The position numbers were made by a program, and so were the translations under genes. 64,000 bases of DNA, taken from Lichenostomus cassidix. Lineage: Eukaryota > Chordata > Aves > Passeriformes > Meliphagidae. The notes beneath the pieces were generated by a model. It was not told where the DNA came from, did no database searches, and worked only from the letters and a program-made list of their open reading frames with translations. The stretch covers positions 16,583,122-16,647,121 of the forward strand of contig CM039180.1 of the NCBI GenBank assembly GCA_008360975.2, read 5' to 3'. This document shows, in pieces, positions 51,076-61,600 of the stretch (position 1 is its first letter; each line of letters begins with the position of its first letter).

Positions 51076-51207
51076 CAGTCATACCATAACCAACTCACAC
51101 ACAGGTAAAATGATGTATACAGCTATTTCTAGATACCTATCAAACCTGAAAATGTACCTAACGGAAATTCCCCTTCTATTCAGAGAAATACTCACATCAA
51201 ATTTCTT

Positions 51208-51753
51208 TGTGCTTCCCCACAGTCAAGGGCAGCACATTGAAGATTGTGAAGGTGAAGATTATCACCCTAGGCCTCCAAATACAGCACACTTTGTGAGCTC
51301 TGAAAGGTGTCCCACTCAGAGGGAGGAACAGGGGGCACAGCCTGCTGCAGTCCCAAGGTGACTAACTTTTGTCAGCAGTAAGTTTCCATCCTGGCTATAA
51401 TGCAAGCTGGCAGTTACTGGGCTTTTTATCCTTACATGTAGTAACAATGATACCACTCCTCTTGGGCTACAATTCACAATGGTACTGCTCTGCTCAGGCT
51501 ACAATTCAGGTGAATGGTTTACCAAAGTAACTAAGGGTAATTGCTTATAGTTTGTTTTCCACCTTGATTGGGCAGCAGATGTTTCTGGCTGTTTCCACCT
51601 TTACCATGCAAGAGCTCCTGGTCAATCAGGGGGTGCCTCATGGCCCAGCTGATACAATCAAGGGATGCTTCACCACTCAGACAGCTTGGTCAAGGTTTAT
51701 CAGGAGCTTCTGAGATCACAGGACAGGCCCAGGATGTCTCCCACAGACATACA
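51208..51753 (-). mobile_element. tentative second LTR-like segment, antisense
   Basis: This stretch is richer in GC than the flanks. On the minus strand it opens 'tgtatgtctgtgggagac' and has a TATA-like 'ggataaaaagccc' (plus 51419-51431) followed by a GC-rich downstream part with 'ctgtgccccctgttcctccc', a layout like U3, promoter and R/U5. The edges are guesses based on TG and CA positions, and no target duplication or family match supports them. It is not related in sequence to the adjoining LTR. It could instead be ERV internal sequence or another repeat. Confidence 0.3.
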
Positions 51754-51775
51754 ATCTCCATTTAAAAACAGAAAC

Positions 51776-53020
51776 TCTTACACCAAAATGACTGTATAAT
51801 TGTAACTTCCTGCATTTGGTCTTTTTGGTTTTACTGTTTCCACTGAAAATTCAAATATAACTGTTTTGTGATTTAATGAGCCATTGCAATAACTTATCAA
51901 AGGCCAGGACACATTCTACTTTATGTGATGTCACTCATTCAAGAGAACTGACTTTTGGAAAGAGATAGCATACTTGAAAGTAATGTATGCATTACAAAAA
52001 TGAAGTGAAATTATATGCTCTACGTTGCGCAAGATACTAGATTCGCTGATCATGTTTCTTCATGCTTTAAAATCTGTGAGTCTAGTGAAGAATTAATACT
52101 TGAATTATACAGCTAGAGAAGAGTATTCAGCACTTAACAGGGCAATAGCAATAAAAATTTTACTTTGCTAGAGATGAGCTTGTTACTGGACCATTGCTGC
52201 CAATGAGAGCATTATTGCTGAATTCAGTCTTCTATGAAGCCACTCACTTGGGAAAAAAAGAAAGATTACAAAAGCAGAAGCTAAAGTAATGATAAAAGGA
52301 GGAATACTGGATGGAATAAAACATTAATGGAGTCAAAGGTAAAAATAGGGAATATTGTCAGCTGGACTGTTTTCAGTTTATTAAAACTAGGTACTGTACT
52401 TCGCCTGTGCTCTGACACCACACATTTGTTTAAGTTTATGCTGTCCTTAGTCTATACAGCTTAATGAGAAATATTGCCTGAGTTGGATATTGGATGTTCA
52501 TGCTGACAAGAAAATGTCACAATCAATACCAAGGATCTGAGCTTGAAGAGTTCACCTCCAAAGAGCATGTTGACTTCTGGAAGTTTGCCACATTTACAGT
52601 GAGCCAAGGTCTTAAATTTTCACAGTGAGAGACTTAACTCTATAAACATTCTGACTGTTTTTCATAAGGAGGAGTAACTTTTTTTTTTTTTAATTTTTTC
52701 CACTCACTTCTGATATAAAAAAATAGCTGCTACTCATGTGTATGTACTGCAGAATCCAGACACAGATGTCAGGCAGTGGTAGCTTTACCATTTTAGTGAA
52801 AATTAGCAAAAGTTTTCAGGGTGAAAAATTGATTGAAATCCATGCTTCTTGTGATGTGAAAGGTAAATGAGCCTAGTATGCTGATTCAGTAAAAGTCTGA
52901 GCAGTGTCCTTTCTGTCTCAAGAAAGAATCACAGTCATACCCCAAAAGAAAGTTGATGAACTCATCTCAGTGTAGGAAGAATGTGAGAGCAATGATTTGT
53001 CCTGATTTTAGAACAGAAGG
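51776..53020. other. AT-rich noncoding DNA, nothing recognised
   Basis: A T12 run lies at about 52679-52691. Nothing else recognised. Confidence 0.6.
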
Positions 53021-53275
53021 TGTGAATTGGGTCTGGTTGAGATTAAGTTTAAGATTTCCCCCCCATCATCCCACATAGTGTTGTTCAACAAAGTGTTGTT
53101 CTTTGTATTAGTAGCTGGAAAGGTGTTGATAACACACCAGCATTGTGGCTGCTGCTGAGCAGCAGTGGCACACCCCCTTCACCAGCAGGCTGGGGTTTGA
53201 CGAGTTTGTAGGCAAGATAGTGAGGACAGCTGACTCTAATTGACCAAAACTGATATTCCATACGATATGCTGTTT
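53021..53275 (+). mobile_element. LTR fragment of the 50504 family, sense
   Basis: Shares with the minus strand of the 50504-51075 LTR, in the same order: a TGTG...GAGATTAAG start resembling TGTGCTGG...GAGTTAA, 'gttgataaca' near 53124, a 'ctgctgagcag' block, 'caggctgggg', a 'gacagctgac' block with 'tgaccaaa', and 'gatattccatac' near 53250-53262. It stops before the TATA box, so only part of U3 survives. A 64-codon minus-strand frame covering it is spurious. It is more diverged than the copy at 50504 and lies in the opposite orientation. Confidence 0.65.
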
Positions 53276-53318
53276 TCATTTCCCATGAAAATGGGATATT
53301 TTTACATGCATTTTTTAT

Positions 53319-53342
53319 TGCAAAATATTACAATATTTTGCA
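53319..53342. other. AT-rich near-perfect palindrome
   Basis: TGCAAAATATT (53319-53329) and AATATTTTGCA (53332-53342) pair perfectly around two bases. It sits just after the truncated LTR. Confidence 0.8.
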
Positions 53343-53569
53343 TGCATTAGTTTAACCACTATAGCAGAAGCCTTGGCAATACCCTTGGGCATTTTCTGTG
53401 GGGTAAACTAAGTGTATGTTTATCTGTCTTGGCCTCCTACTATGGTGGCTCTTTTTTAATTGAATGGAGATGTTGTGTTTCCTAATGTACGTGTGAATAC
53501 AGGAAACATTTACAATTAAAGCAAGATGAACATTGAAATTTTAAGTTGTTAAGAAAACTTCTCAGTCTG

Positions 53570-54050
53570 ACCCTTTCCAAGCCTCTCTGTCAGTCACACT
53601 CCCAAGGCCACCCTTTCACTGCTGGGACCAGAGCCCCTTCACAGCAGCAGCTCCAGTGACCCGAGGGCAGCCCAGCCTGACTCCTGCACATCCCATGCAC
53701 ACCCAGCCAGACCAGGTTTCCCATCGCAGAGTCTCAGATGTCTCATTCCATAAAGCCATATGTTCACAGTGCAGTGACACAGAAACATGTCAATCCAGCT
53801 TGCTGGCTGTCACCCCTTTTCATCTCCTTTGTTATCCAAAAGGCTGGCAATTCCCAGCTCCAGCTGTGAATTCCCAGCTCCAGCCGTTCACCTGTCTGGC
53901 AGCACCCATTTGTGTTCCCTTTGTTGTCCCAAAGTTTGGCCAGTTCACAGCCTCTGTCTCAGTCTCACCCCAGAGCACAATCTGCATCTCCATCTGCAGC
54001 TTTCCAGCCCAGCTACCTGGACCAGATGAATTCAACAAAATGTGCATTAA
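53570..54050. other. GC-rich patch of unknown origin with a 20-bp duplication
   Basis: About 480 bases with many CCAG and CAGC motifs stand out from the AT-rich flanks. The 15-mer 'aattcccagctccag' occurs at 53849 and again at 53869, a 20-base period. Plus frame 53656-54087 (143 codons) is open, but overlapping frames on both strands are also open, as expected for stop-poor GC-rich DNA, and I recognise no domain. It may be an unassigned interspersed repeat or a conserved element. Confidence 0.35.
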
Positions 54051-55147
54051 TTTCTTGCAATTGGAAAAAATTAGACTCTCTGCTTAAAGTTATTTTCTAC
54101 AGCAATTCACGTGAAGTATTGTAACCATAGCAGAAGTGTGGCTGCCACTTGCTTGGAATCAGTTAACTGCCAGAAAAACAAAATTTGCTACTGACATAAT
54201 TTTTATCATATTAATTTTCTAATGCCATTTTAAGTTACATGATAAATCCAAATGAAAAGAAACACATACTGTTTATTCAAACTTCCATTTCTAGGTAAAA
54301 AAAATATAAGAGGTAGTTCAGAGAAAAGCTTTTGGCTCCTCAGAGAAATCTCAATTGTTTGATGACTCTACAATAATAATGTAGAAATACTTTGTTAGAC
54401 ATACAGACTGTTATTGGTTGGAACTACCAGAAATACCTAGAAGGTCAGTGACAGTTAGGATTGCTGTGTGTCAGAAGTAACATGGAAGGATGGCCAGAAA
54501 AACGTTTTTTTGATTTAAAAGACATTTTTGACTCTTCAAACATGGCCTTCAATAGTAGAAACAATTACATTTTAATTAATTTACACAGCTTGTAGTGAGT
54601 CCTGTGACAAAGTTAGGAAGAGAAGGCAGATCTTACAATTTATTTTACTTCAGTTACTAGACTTTACATTAGCTATTATATATTTTTCCTTTTTTTTTTC
54701 CTTGGATTTCTTAGCTCCATATGTCTTCCACGTATGCTATTGCAACTTTTCTGAAAACCATTCATAGAAATGTGCAGAGAGTATCCTCCAGCCTAGTAAA
54801 CACTTGTTTTATGTAAACCAGTCTCTGCTGAGATTTGAAGTTTTGCCCCCAGGAGCTTAGCTGCAGCTCTTGACATCCTGGTGGAGGCAAGGAGAGAATT
54901 ATTTGCTTTCTCATATTTAAAAATTAGTTTGCTTGTAATACTTTTCTTGAATGGTTGCTGCAATGTCTCACTTTGATATTCTCAATATTATTTTCTCTCC
55001 CATGGCTTAATTGTACTACTAATTATCTGGTTGATTTATTCACCATATGAGTCAAGAACTAATGTAATTCATCATTCAATAGCATAAACTTTGAAGTAGT
55101 CAGTATTTTCACCTGCTATCATTAACTACCCAACTAAGAATTTTTTA
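54051..55147. other. AT-rich noncoding DNA, nothing recognised
   Basis: No gene or repeat family recognised. Confidence 0.6.
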
Positions 55148-55197
55148 AGTTTGTTTATGTATAAAAAGGGTTTTAGTTTGTTTACATATAAAAAGAG
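55148..55197. repeat. 27-bp tandem duplication
   Basis: 'agtttgtttatgtataaaaa' at 55148 and 'agtttgtttacatataaaaa' at 55175, period 27, two mismatches in the 20 bases shown. Confidence 0.8.
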
Positions 55198-55246
55198 AGG
55201 ATAGTTAGTAAGATGAGACACACTGTTTCTGTTCTTTCAAGATTAT

Positions 55247-55288
55247 TCTTTAATTTATTTTTTAATTTATTTCTTAATTTATTTTTTA
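55247..55288. repeat. 12-bp tandem repeat
   Basis: 'taatttatt' at 55251, 55263 and 55275, a 12-base unit about three and a half times. Confidence 0.9.
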
Positions 55289-55424
55289 AAATCCTCCCTA
55301 CAGAAGGAGTAGAGAGAACAATGTTACAAAGTTTCTGGAACTGGATTTTTTACAGAGGAGTCTCATTATTTGAGTATCAAAAGTTTCTTTTAGAAGTTTG
55401 TATTGAAGCTTGCTAACAAGTGTT

Positions 55425-55472
55425 GAAGGTAAAATATGTAAGATAAATGAAGGTAGAATATATAAGATAAAT
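55425..55472. repeat. 24-bp tandem duplication
   Basis: Unit 1 (55425-55448) and unit 2 (55449-55472) both start 'gaaggta' and end 'taagataaat', and differ at two positions. 'gaag' follows as the start of a third unit. Confidence 0.9.
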
Positions 55473-57671
55473 GAAGCAATACTTCTTAATGGTATCAGTG
55501 AAAAAGGAAGAAATATGTTCACCTGTGCTCCATATCAAGGTAATAAATCACTTAGCTTTCATAGTAGAATCTTTCACCATTTTATACAGTAACACGTAAG
55601 AAATATATCTTGCACAGATTTAAAGGACAATTCTTTGAGTTGCTCGCTTTCATACTGCCCAGCTTTCTGAAATGAAGCTCCTACCATGGAAACAGATTCT
55701 GCTTTTAGGGAGAATGGCTGAGGAAATACCACAATTCTTTAAAATAATGTCTGCTTTAGAAACAATACTTGACCTTGTTATGTGTCACATGATGTTTTCC
55801 CAGATATTATTGGCCAAGTGAGCTTATTATCTGTGCAGTTCATTGACTAAGGCATCACATTTAAATTCACATCAAACACAAAAACTTTCTCATCTCTCAG
55901 GAAAACAACATTAAAGGGTATGCTCATTCATTGGCAAATTTCCTCCTTTATCTGTCTAGGATCAAATAATTTTTATTTGAGATATTTTAATTTTATGAAG
56001 CATTTTTAAAAAACCCAAATATTTCTCTTCTTTCAGAAGGCAATCTCCCATTTAATCTCTCTCTGTTGAGGATGAATTATAATACCAAAAGAAAAAGCAA
56101 AAAGAAAAAAAAAAGTAGTTGCAACTGAGTAAACCAGTGAATTATTATCTCTTGCCTTCCATGTCCATGACCAAATTTCTGTTAGATGCAGCTATATGCA
56201 ATAACTACTGCACAGATTTTTCACTTCCATACTGTGTGATTTTTTTTTTTGTTCTGACAACGACAGCTTTGACAGTAAATTTTCTCTCATCCTTTGAGTG
56301 TGATTCTCTACTTTCATGAGATGAACAGCATTAAAATCTGAACATGAAATTGTCTCCTACCATCTGTTGAAGGCAGATACTTTAATAGGGATATCTAAGC
56401 AGGTAGAATCCAGGGAGGTTTCACTAGGTTTATACAAGTGGCCTTCCAGAAAATTATTCATAAATATGATTTCATACTGTCCACTATTACCCAAACTTTT
56501 GTTTAACAGCCCATTCAGATCTCTATCCAGACCTCCTTTTGTTCAAAAAAAAAAAAAAGGCAGACTTCTATGACTGGTGTATTCTTTAGAAGGACAGTTT
56601 CAGAGTATTTGTAAATGTCATGAAGTCATGTCCTTGATACAACTAAAACTGGTGTGTAGAAATTGGCCTTTATTCTCATTGACTCAAAAGCAAACATAGA
56701 TTTTAATGCTTCAGAAAATAATGGCCCGTTTGCTCTCAAAGCACCTAAAAAACTGGTAGTTCCAAAGTATATACATGTTTCTGATAGAAAGTTTGTGTTC
56801 TTCTCTTTTTCTAAAGTAAAGGACTCCTAAATTTTTGATTGCAGTCATATGGCTGCCATGGGTCACTGGAAAACTGAACAATAGCATCTTCATATTCTTC
56901 ATATTCTTCATATATAAGTGGTTTTATAACAATATGGTCTTAAGACATATGGATTTTTTTTGTAGTAAGGAATGGTATGTTCACGTCCATATAGATTGTA
57001 TTGAAATTATCTCAAGAAAGTTATTCTTTGCTAGAGCCAACAACAGGAGCATGACTTACTGAAGGAAAGCAGAAATATAAGTGACAGCTTTGAGCATTTC
57101 TTTAGTATTCAGATAAATACTGGCTGTGTATCTGTGCTCCTGTGAAATCTGACAGAACATCCTTTTTATAACAACCTTCTATTTTTAAACAACTACTCCA
57201 AATATGCTGAACACCCCATTATTAAAACAGCATTTTTATTGGGTGGCTGATTCTCTTATACCTATTGTGATATGAAAGACAGACTTTCATTCTTTATTTG
57301 TAGCATAGATATGTTTAATTACATTTCTGGTTTTGGTTTTTTTTGACATTGAATTTTCCATATTTTTTATATTGCTACAAGAGAAATAAAAGATGTGAAG
57401 CATGCTCCTTCCAGAAAAGAAATTTATGTAATTTTTTCCTGTTTTTTTTCTTTCTGAAGAAGAATAAATCAAGGAAATACTTTCAGAATATTAATTTTGG
57501 TTTTACTAATAGCATTTTGAACAATCTTTTCCACAGAACATTTGGCTGCTGCAGTTGCCACTTCCAGTTTTGCTGATGCCTAATGCAAAGCTCTAAAACT
57601 GCAGAATGAAAAAGCCTATAGAAGTTACACAGGATTTAGAAAAATGTATTGTCTTTGGCTGTTAAACTCCT
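55473..57671. other. AT-rich noncoding DNA, nothing recognised
   Basis: Apart from a 9-bp tandem repeat at 56888-56913 and A/T runs near 56102 and 56547, nothing recognised. Confidence 0.55.
56888..56913. repeat. 9-bp tandem repeat
   Basis: 'cttcatatt' three times, the last copy cut or altered. Confidence 0.9.
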
Positions 57672-58624
57672 TGTATTGGGTTGACATGGCAAGGCTTTGG
57701 TACAAGTGTGCTGAGGGAGTGGCTTCTGTGAGAGGAAGCCTGGGGCTGCCTCATGTTGGCTGCCTCGTGTTGGACACTGCTAGTTGCAGCCAGCTCAGAA
57801 AGGCTCCAAAGCTGGACCAGACTGAGCCCATCATCCAAGCTGATGACCCTTCTGTGATAACATGTTTAAGAAAGGGTAAAAGAATGCTGTGTAGCATCTG
57901 TGAGACAGAGAAAAAAGAAGTGAGGGAAACAGTGCTACAGACACCAAGGTTTGTAAGAAGGAGGGAGAGGAAGTGCTTCGGGTGCCAGAGCAGAGATTCT
58001 CCTGCAACCCGTGGAGAAGATCACAGTAATGCAGGCCCATGGAGGACCACACACAGCAGCAAGTTTTCTGTCAGGAGCTGTAGCCATGTAGGAAACCCAA
58101 ATAGTTCCTAAAAAAACAATAAATCACAGATAGAACCTTGCAGGAGCAGTTCACGAAGAACTGGAGCTGGTGGGAATGATCCACGCTGAAGAAGTTCATG
58201 AAGGAATATATCCCATGGCTGAGGAGCCCACATTGGATTAGGAGAAGAGTGTGATGAGGAAGGAGTGACAGAGTCAAAGGGTTATGAACTGACTAGAACC
58301 CCCATTACCTGCCTGCCTGTGCCACTCAAGGGGAAGACTTAGAAGAGTTAGGAATGCCGAGCCGAAAAGCAGGCTGGGAATAGGCGTTTTAAATTTCATC
58401 TTAATTTCTCCCTAATATTGTCTATTTTTAATTTACAGTAATTAAATTCATTTCCTCAGGTCAAGTCTGTTTTGCTTGTGTCAGTAATTTGTGAGTGATC
58501 TCCCTGTCTTTATCTCAACCCATGACCCTTTTCATGCTGTTTTTCTCCTCCTGTCCTGCTGATAAAGGGGAGTGAGAGAATGGATGGTTTGGCAACTGGC
58601 AGTCAGCAAGGTTAACCCACCACA
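57672..58624 (+). mobile_element. nearly complete long LTR of an endogenous retrovirus
   Basis: The segment starts TGTATTGGGTTGAC and ends GTTAACCCACCACA; the two ends are inverted repeats (12 of 14 positions pair), the classic TG...CA form. Length is about 953 bases. Signals on the plus strand: a TATA-like 'gataacatgtttaag' near 57857, a middle part with degenerate repeats ('gaagttcatgaagg' at 58189 beside 'cagttcacgaagaa' at 58146), ATTAAA at 58441-58446 and the U5 block CTTTATCTCAACCCATGA near 58509, shared with the LTR at 50504. The bases outside the ends (CTCCT left, CTGAT right) match at three of five, so any target duplication has decayed. No coding region adjoins, so it appears solo. 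A 155-codon frame (57644-58111) lies mostly inside and is spurious. The text matches a family I know from songbirds. Confidence 0.9.
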
Positions 58625-61600
58625 CTGATTCATATTCCTTCTTTAGTTATGGAAGGCTGATTTTGATTAAACCAATTTTTTATGATTTTTGAGTAAGGCT
58701 GAAATAGTGTCTGTTTATGATCTATTTTGCTGTAATAAAGACAGACTCACAGGGAAAGGTAATGAATGTTAAAGACAGGTATGTGAAAATCGTTTCTGTA
58801 CAAGCATATCTTCCCCTATACTCCTTATATTTGGCAGGATTATTTTTTTCTTTTGGAAATACTGGCTGACGAAACCTCTATTGAATTAATATACTAAAGC
58901 TTATACTAAACAGATTTAACATTTGATTTTTATCTTGCGTTATTAAATTGCAAATTTATGATAGCATCTAAAAACACTGATGTTTGGAAAAATTTCTGTT
59001 TCAAGAGCAAACAACTTGGGAGATATTAAACACAATTATGCAATTTCTCCTACTACCATGCAAATTAACTGCCAAAACAAAAGATTTCTATACTCATATG
59101 AATTATCAAAGATCTGTTGCTGGTGGTAAAGTTCCTAGAGATTACAACTTGGTTTAGTTCTTGATTTTCCACATATTTTTGTGCATGCACAGATTATTTG
59201 TCCAACATTTTAGGACAGATTTTGCAGTCACACTTGAGCAACATTGGAGAACTGACAGCAACATGAAGCAAAGTGAGTACCAATCACACATACATGTTCA
59301 TGGTTCAGGAAATATTCCCAACCTCCGCAGGGCTGGGCCATCTTGCACAAGGTCAAATTTGTACTCAGTCTTCCATTCTAGCATTCAATATAAAACATCC
59401 CAGGATTCAATGTAAAATACAAAAATAATTAAATGAGTCAGAGATGCCTGAGATTTGACAAGCATGACCAAATCATCTTAACAAATCTTTTAAAGACTCC
59501 CCAGTCTCTATCACTACCATCAATGTCATACTGCATCCTCAAGGATGTACCTTCAGTTAAGGTCAATAATGCGAATATAGTACTGAATTCTATTTGATTG
59601 CAACATTTGGGAGCTGGTCATGTGCTATGGATTTCTCCATAATAGACTTATCTGTCATTGGTAGATGGGAATATTTCTCACATGGAAAAATTCCTTCTTT
59701 TTCACAGGAAAAGATAAAAATTGTCTCTTCCTTCCTCTCTCTGTCTTTTCACAATAAGGCATTCCTATTGTTTAGGTTTTCTAATTTGTGAACAACAGCC
59801 CTGAAGTCCAGCTTGAGTATTCACAGTTTGAAACAGCACTTTAATAAGAATTAAATACATTGCAAACAGCAACAGTTTTCAACTTCCCTCAGGTGTTCTT
59901 GGCACTATATTTATATTACATGCTATATAACATCCATAATTGAGTCATAGTATGAATACTGACAAAATCAAAAGTTAAATAAAAAATACCATCACTGTAA
60001 TTTTGTTTGTTTCTAATGAATCTTCCAAAATATGGGCTGTGGAGAGTCTATTGCACAGCTGTATTTGATTGAATTAGATTGGTTTGAATTCTAGCACTGC
60101 TTTCAATTTAGTGGGGTTTATGTCAGTGCTGTGTGCTGCCTTCTGTGGATTACCATCACTAGGGCCCATCCTGTCATGGGTAACATCAATGCATATGTCA
60201 ATAGTCTTGTAGCCTGCTACGAATTATTTGACTGTTCTTCCTCTTTACATGTGCAAGAAAACAGTGCTAATCACAGGGCATCGAGCTCTGGAATGTTTAA
60301 CACTGAATGAATGAACTTGTTAAAGACACTGAATTACAGTGACTGAAAGGATTCCCAAAATTAAACTTGTGTGGGTGCAAATACTATCACAACAATCCCA
60401 AAAGAAGTATCACATTATTTTTACCTTGTGTTTTCACCTGCTATGGAGCAACAGCTTGGTTTGTTGCTCCTTTGTTATCACAAATTTTCAAATGAAAATC
60501 ACCATAAAAATGAAGATAATTAGTCCTCAAGATTTTAGAGATTCAAAATAGATTTTTTAATATATCCCTTGCAGAAAATGTCAACAAGCTTTTAAATATT
60601 CAAGAAATTTAGACAAGCTACATTAGATAACAATATTCTTGTAAATGATAATAAAACTGTCTAACCTAATTACTGACCCATCATGTCATCATATGAAATA
60701 GACCAGTAGATGGTGACAGTACTTTGTACAGATTGCTGGTAGTTTCAGGACATTTTATTCTTAATCTTTGAAGATAATACATGGGCATTATATGGCGAAG
60801 AACAAGACTGAACAAGAGAGAAACTCAGAAAATTGTTGAAGCCTGATGGTAGAAAGAAAATCATTGACATTGAATTGGTTTTTCCTCTCAGGCCTAGTGG
60901 CTCCAATTACATATGACTTCGCTAAATGACATGAATGGGTGATATCAGGGTTTATTTAATGAAATATGATTTATTTTTCAGAACTATTTTCCTTTAAAGG
61001 AGAAATTAAATTGAAGTGTAATCAGATGAAATGGAGAAAAAAAAATCTTACTAAGTGTTTTAGCAGGCATTTCAAGAAAACAAAATCCTTTGAAGAACAA
61101 AAAATGCTAAAAAAACAACTTCTTATGGCATTACTAAAACTTATGACAGCTGAAACTATAAACCAGCCTTTCAGCTCCTAAGAGGTCTATTCTTATATCT
61201 TGTCAAAGAAAAGATTCAAGGTAATGACTTCTGTTGTTCATGAACTTACCAAAATTAAGCCATTGGCTAATGCATTAGCTTGTGTCAGAGACAGATTTCA
61301 GGGCTTGGTGAATCTTTGGAGGATTTTGCCCTGGTAGTTTCACCCCTTGTCAGTCACAGTGGTTTCAGCTTAAATGCCTCAGCTGGAGCACAGGTAGCTG
61401 CCATTCCCTGCATTCATAGTTAAGTTAGGTATATTTGAAAAGCTTTGGCTCCCCTTTGGAGCATTTTTTTATGGAGCACAGTGTATGAGCAAGTGCAGAT
61501 GACCTAAGAACACAGGACTGATATATGCCTTCTGAAATACTCCCATGCAGTCTAATCCTGCCAGACAGAATCATTAGAAGCACAGTTATATGTCATGAAG

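Noticed and set aside
50505..51082. GTCA copies at both edges as a 4-bp target duplication of the antisense LTR
   Set aside because: They require ends different from the family's usual TGTGCTGG and ...CATGACA termini; judged coincidental.
53656..54087. 143-codon plus-strand reading frame
   Set aside because: Overlapping frames on both strands are open in the same GC-rich patch; no recognisable domain or splice structure.
57644..58111. 155-codon plus-strand reading frame
   Set aside because: It lies almost wholly inside the LTR at 57672 and has no domain; the frame is a by-product of LTR sequence.
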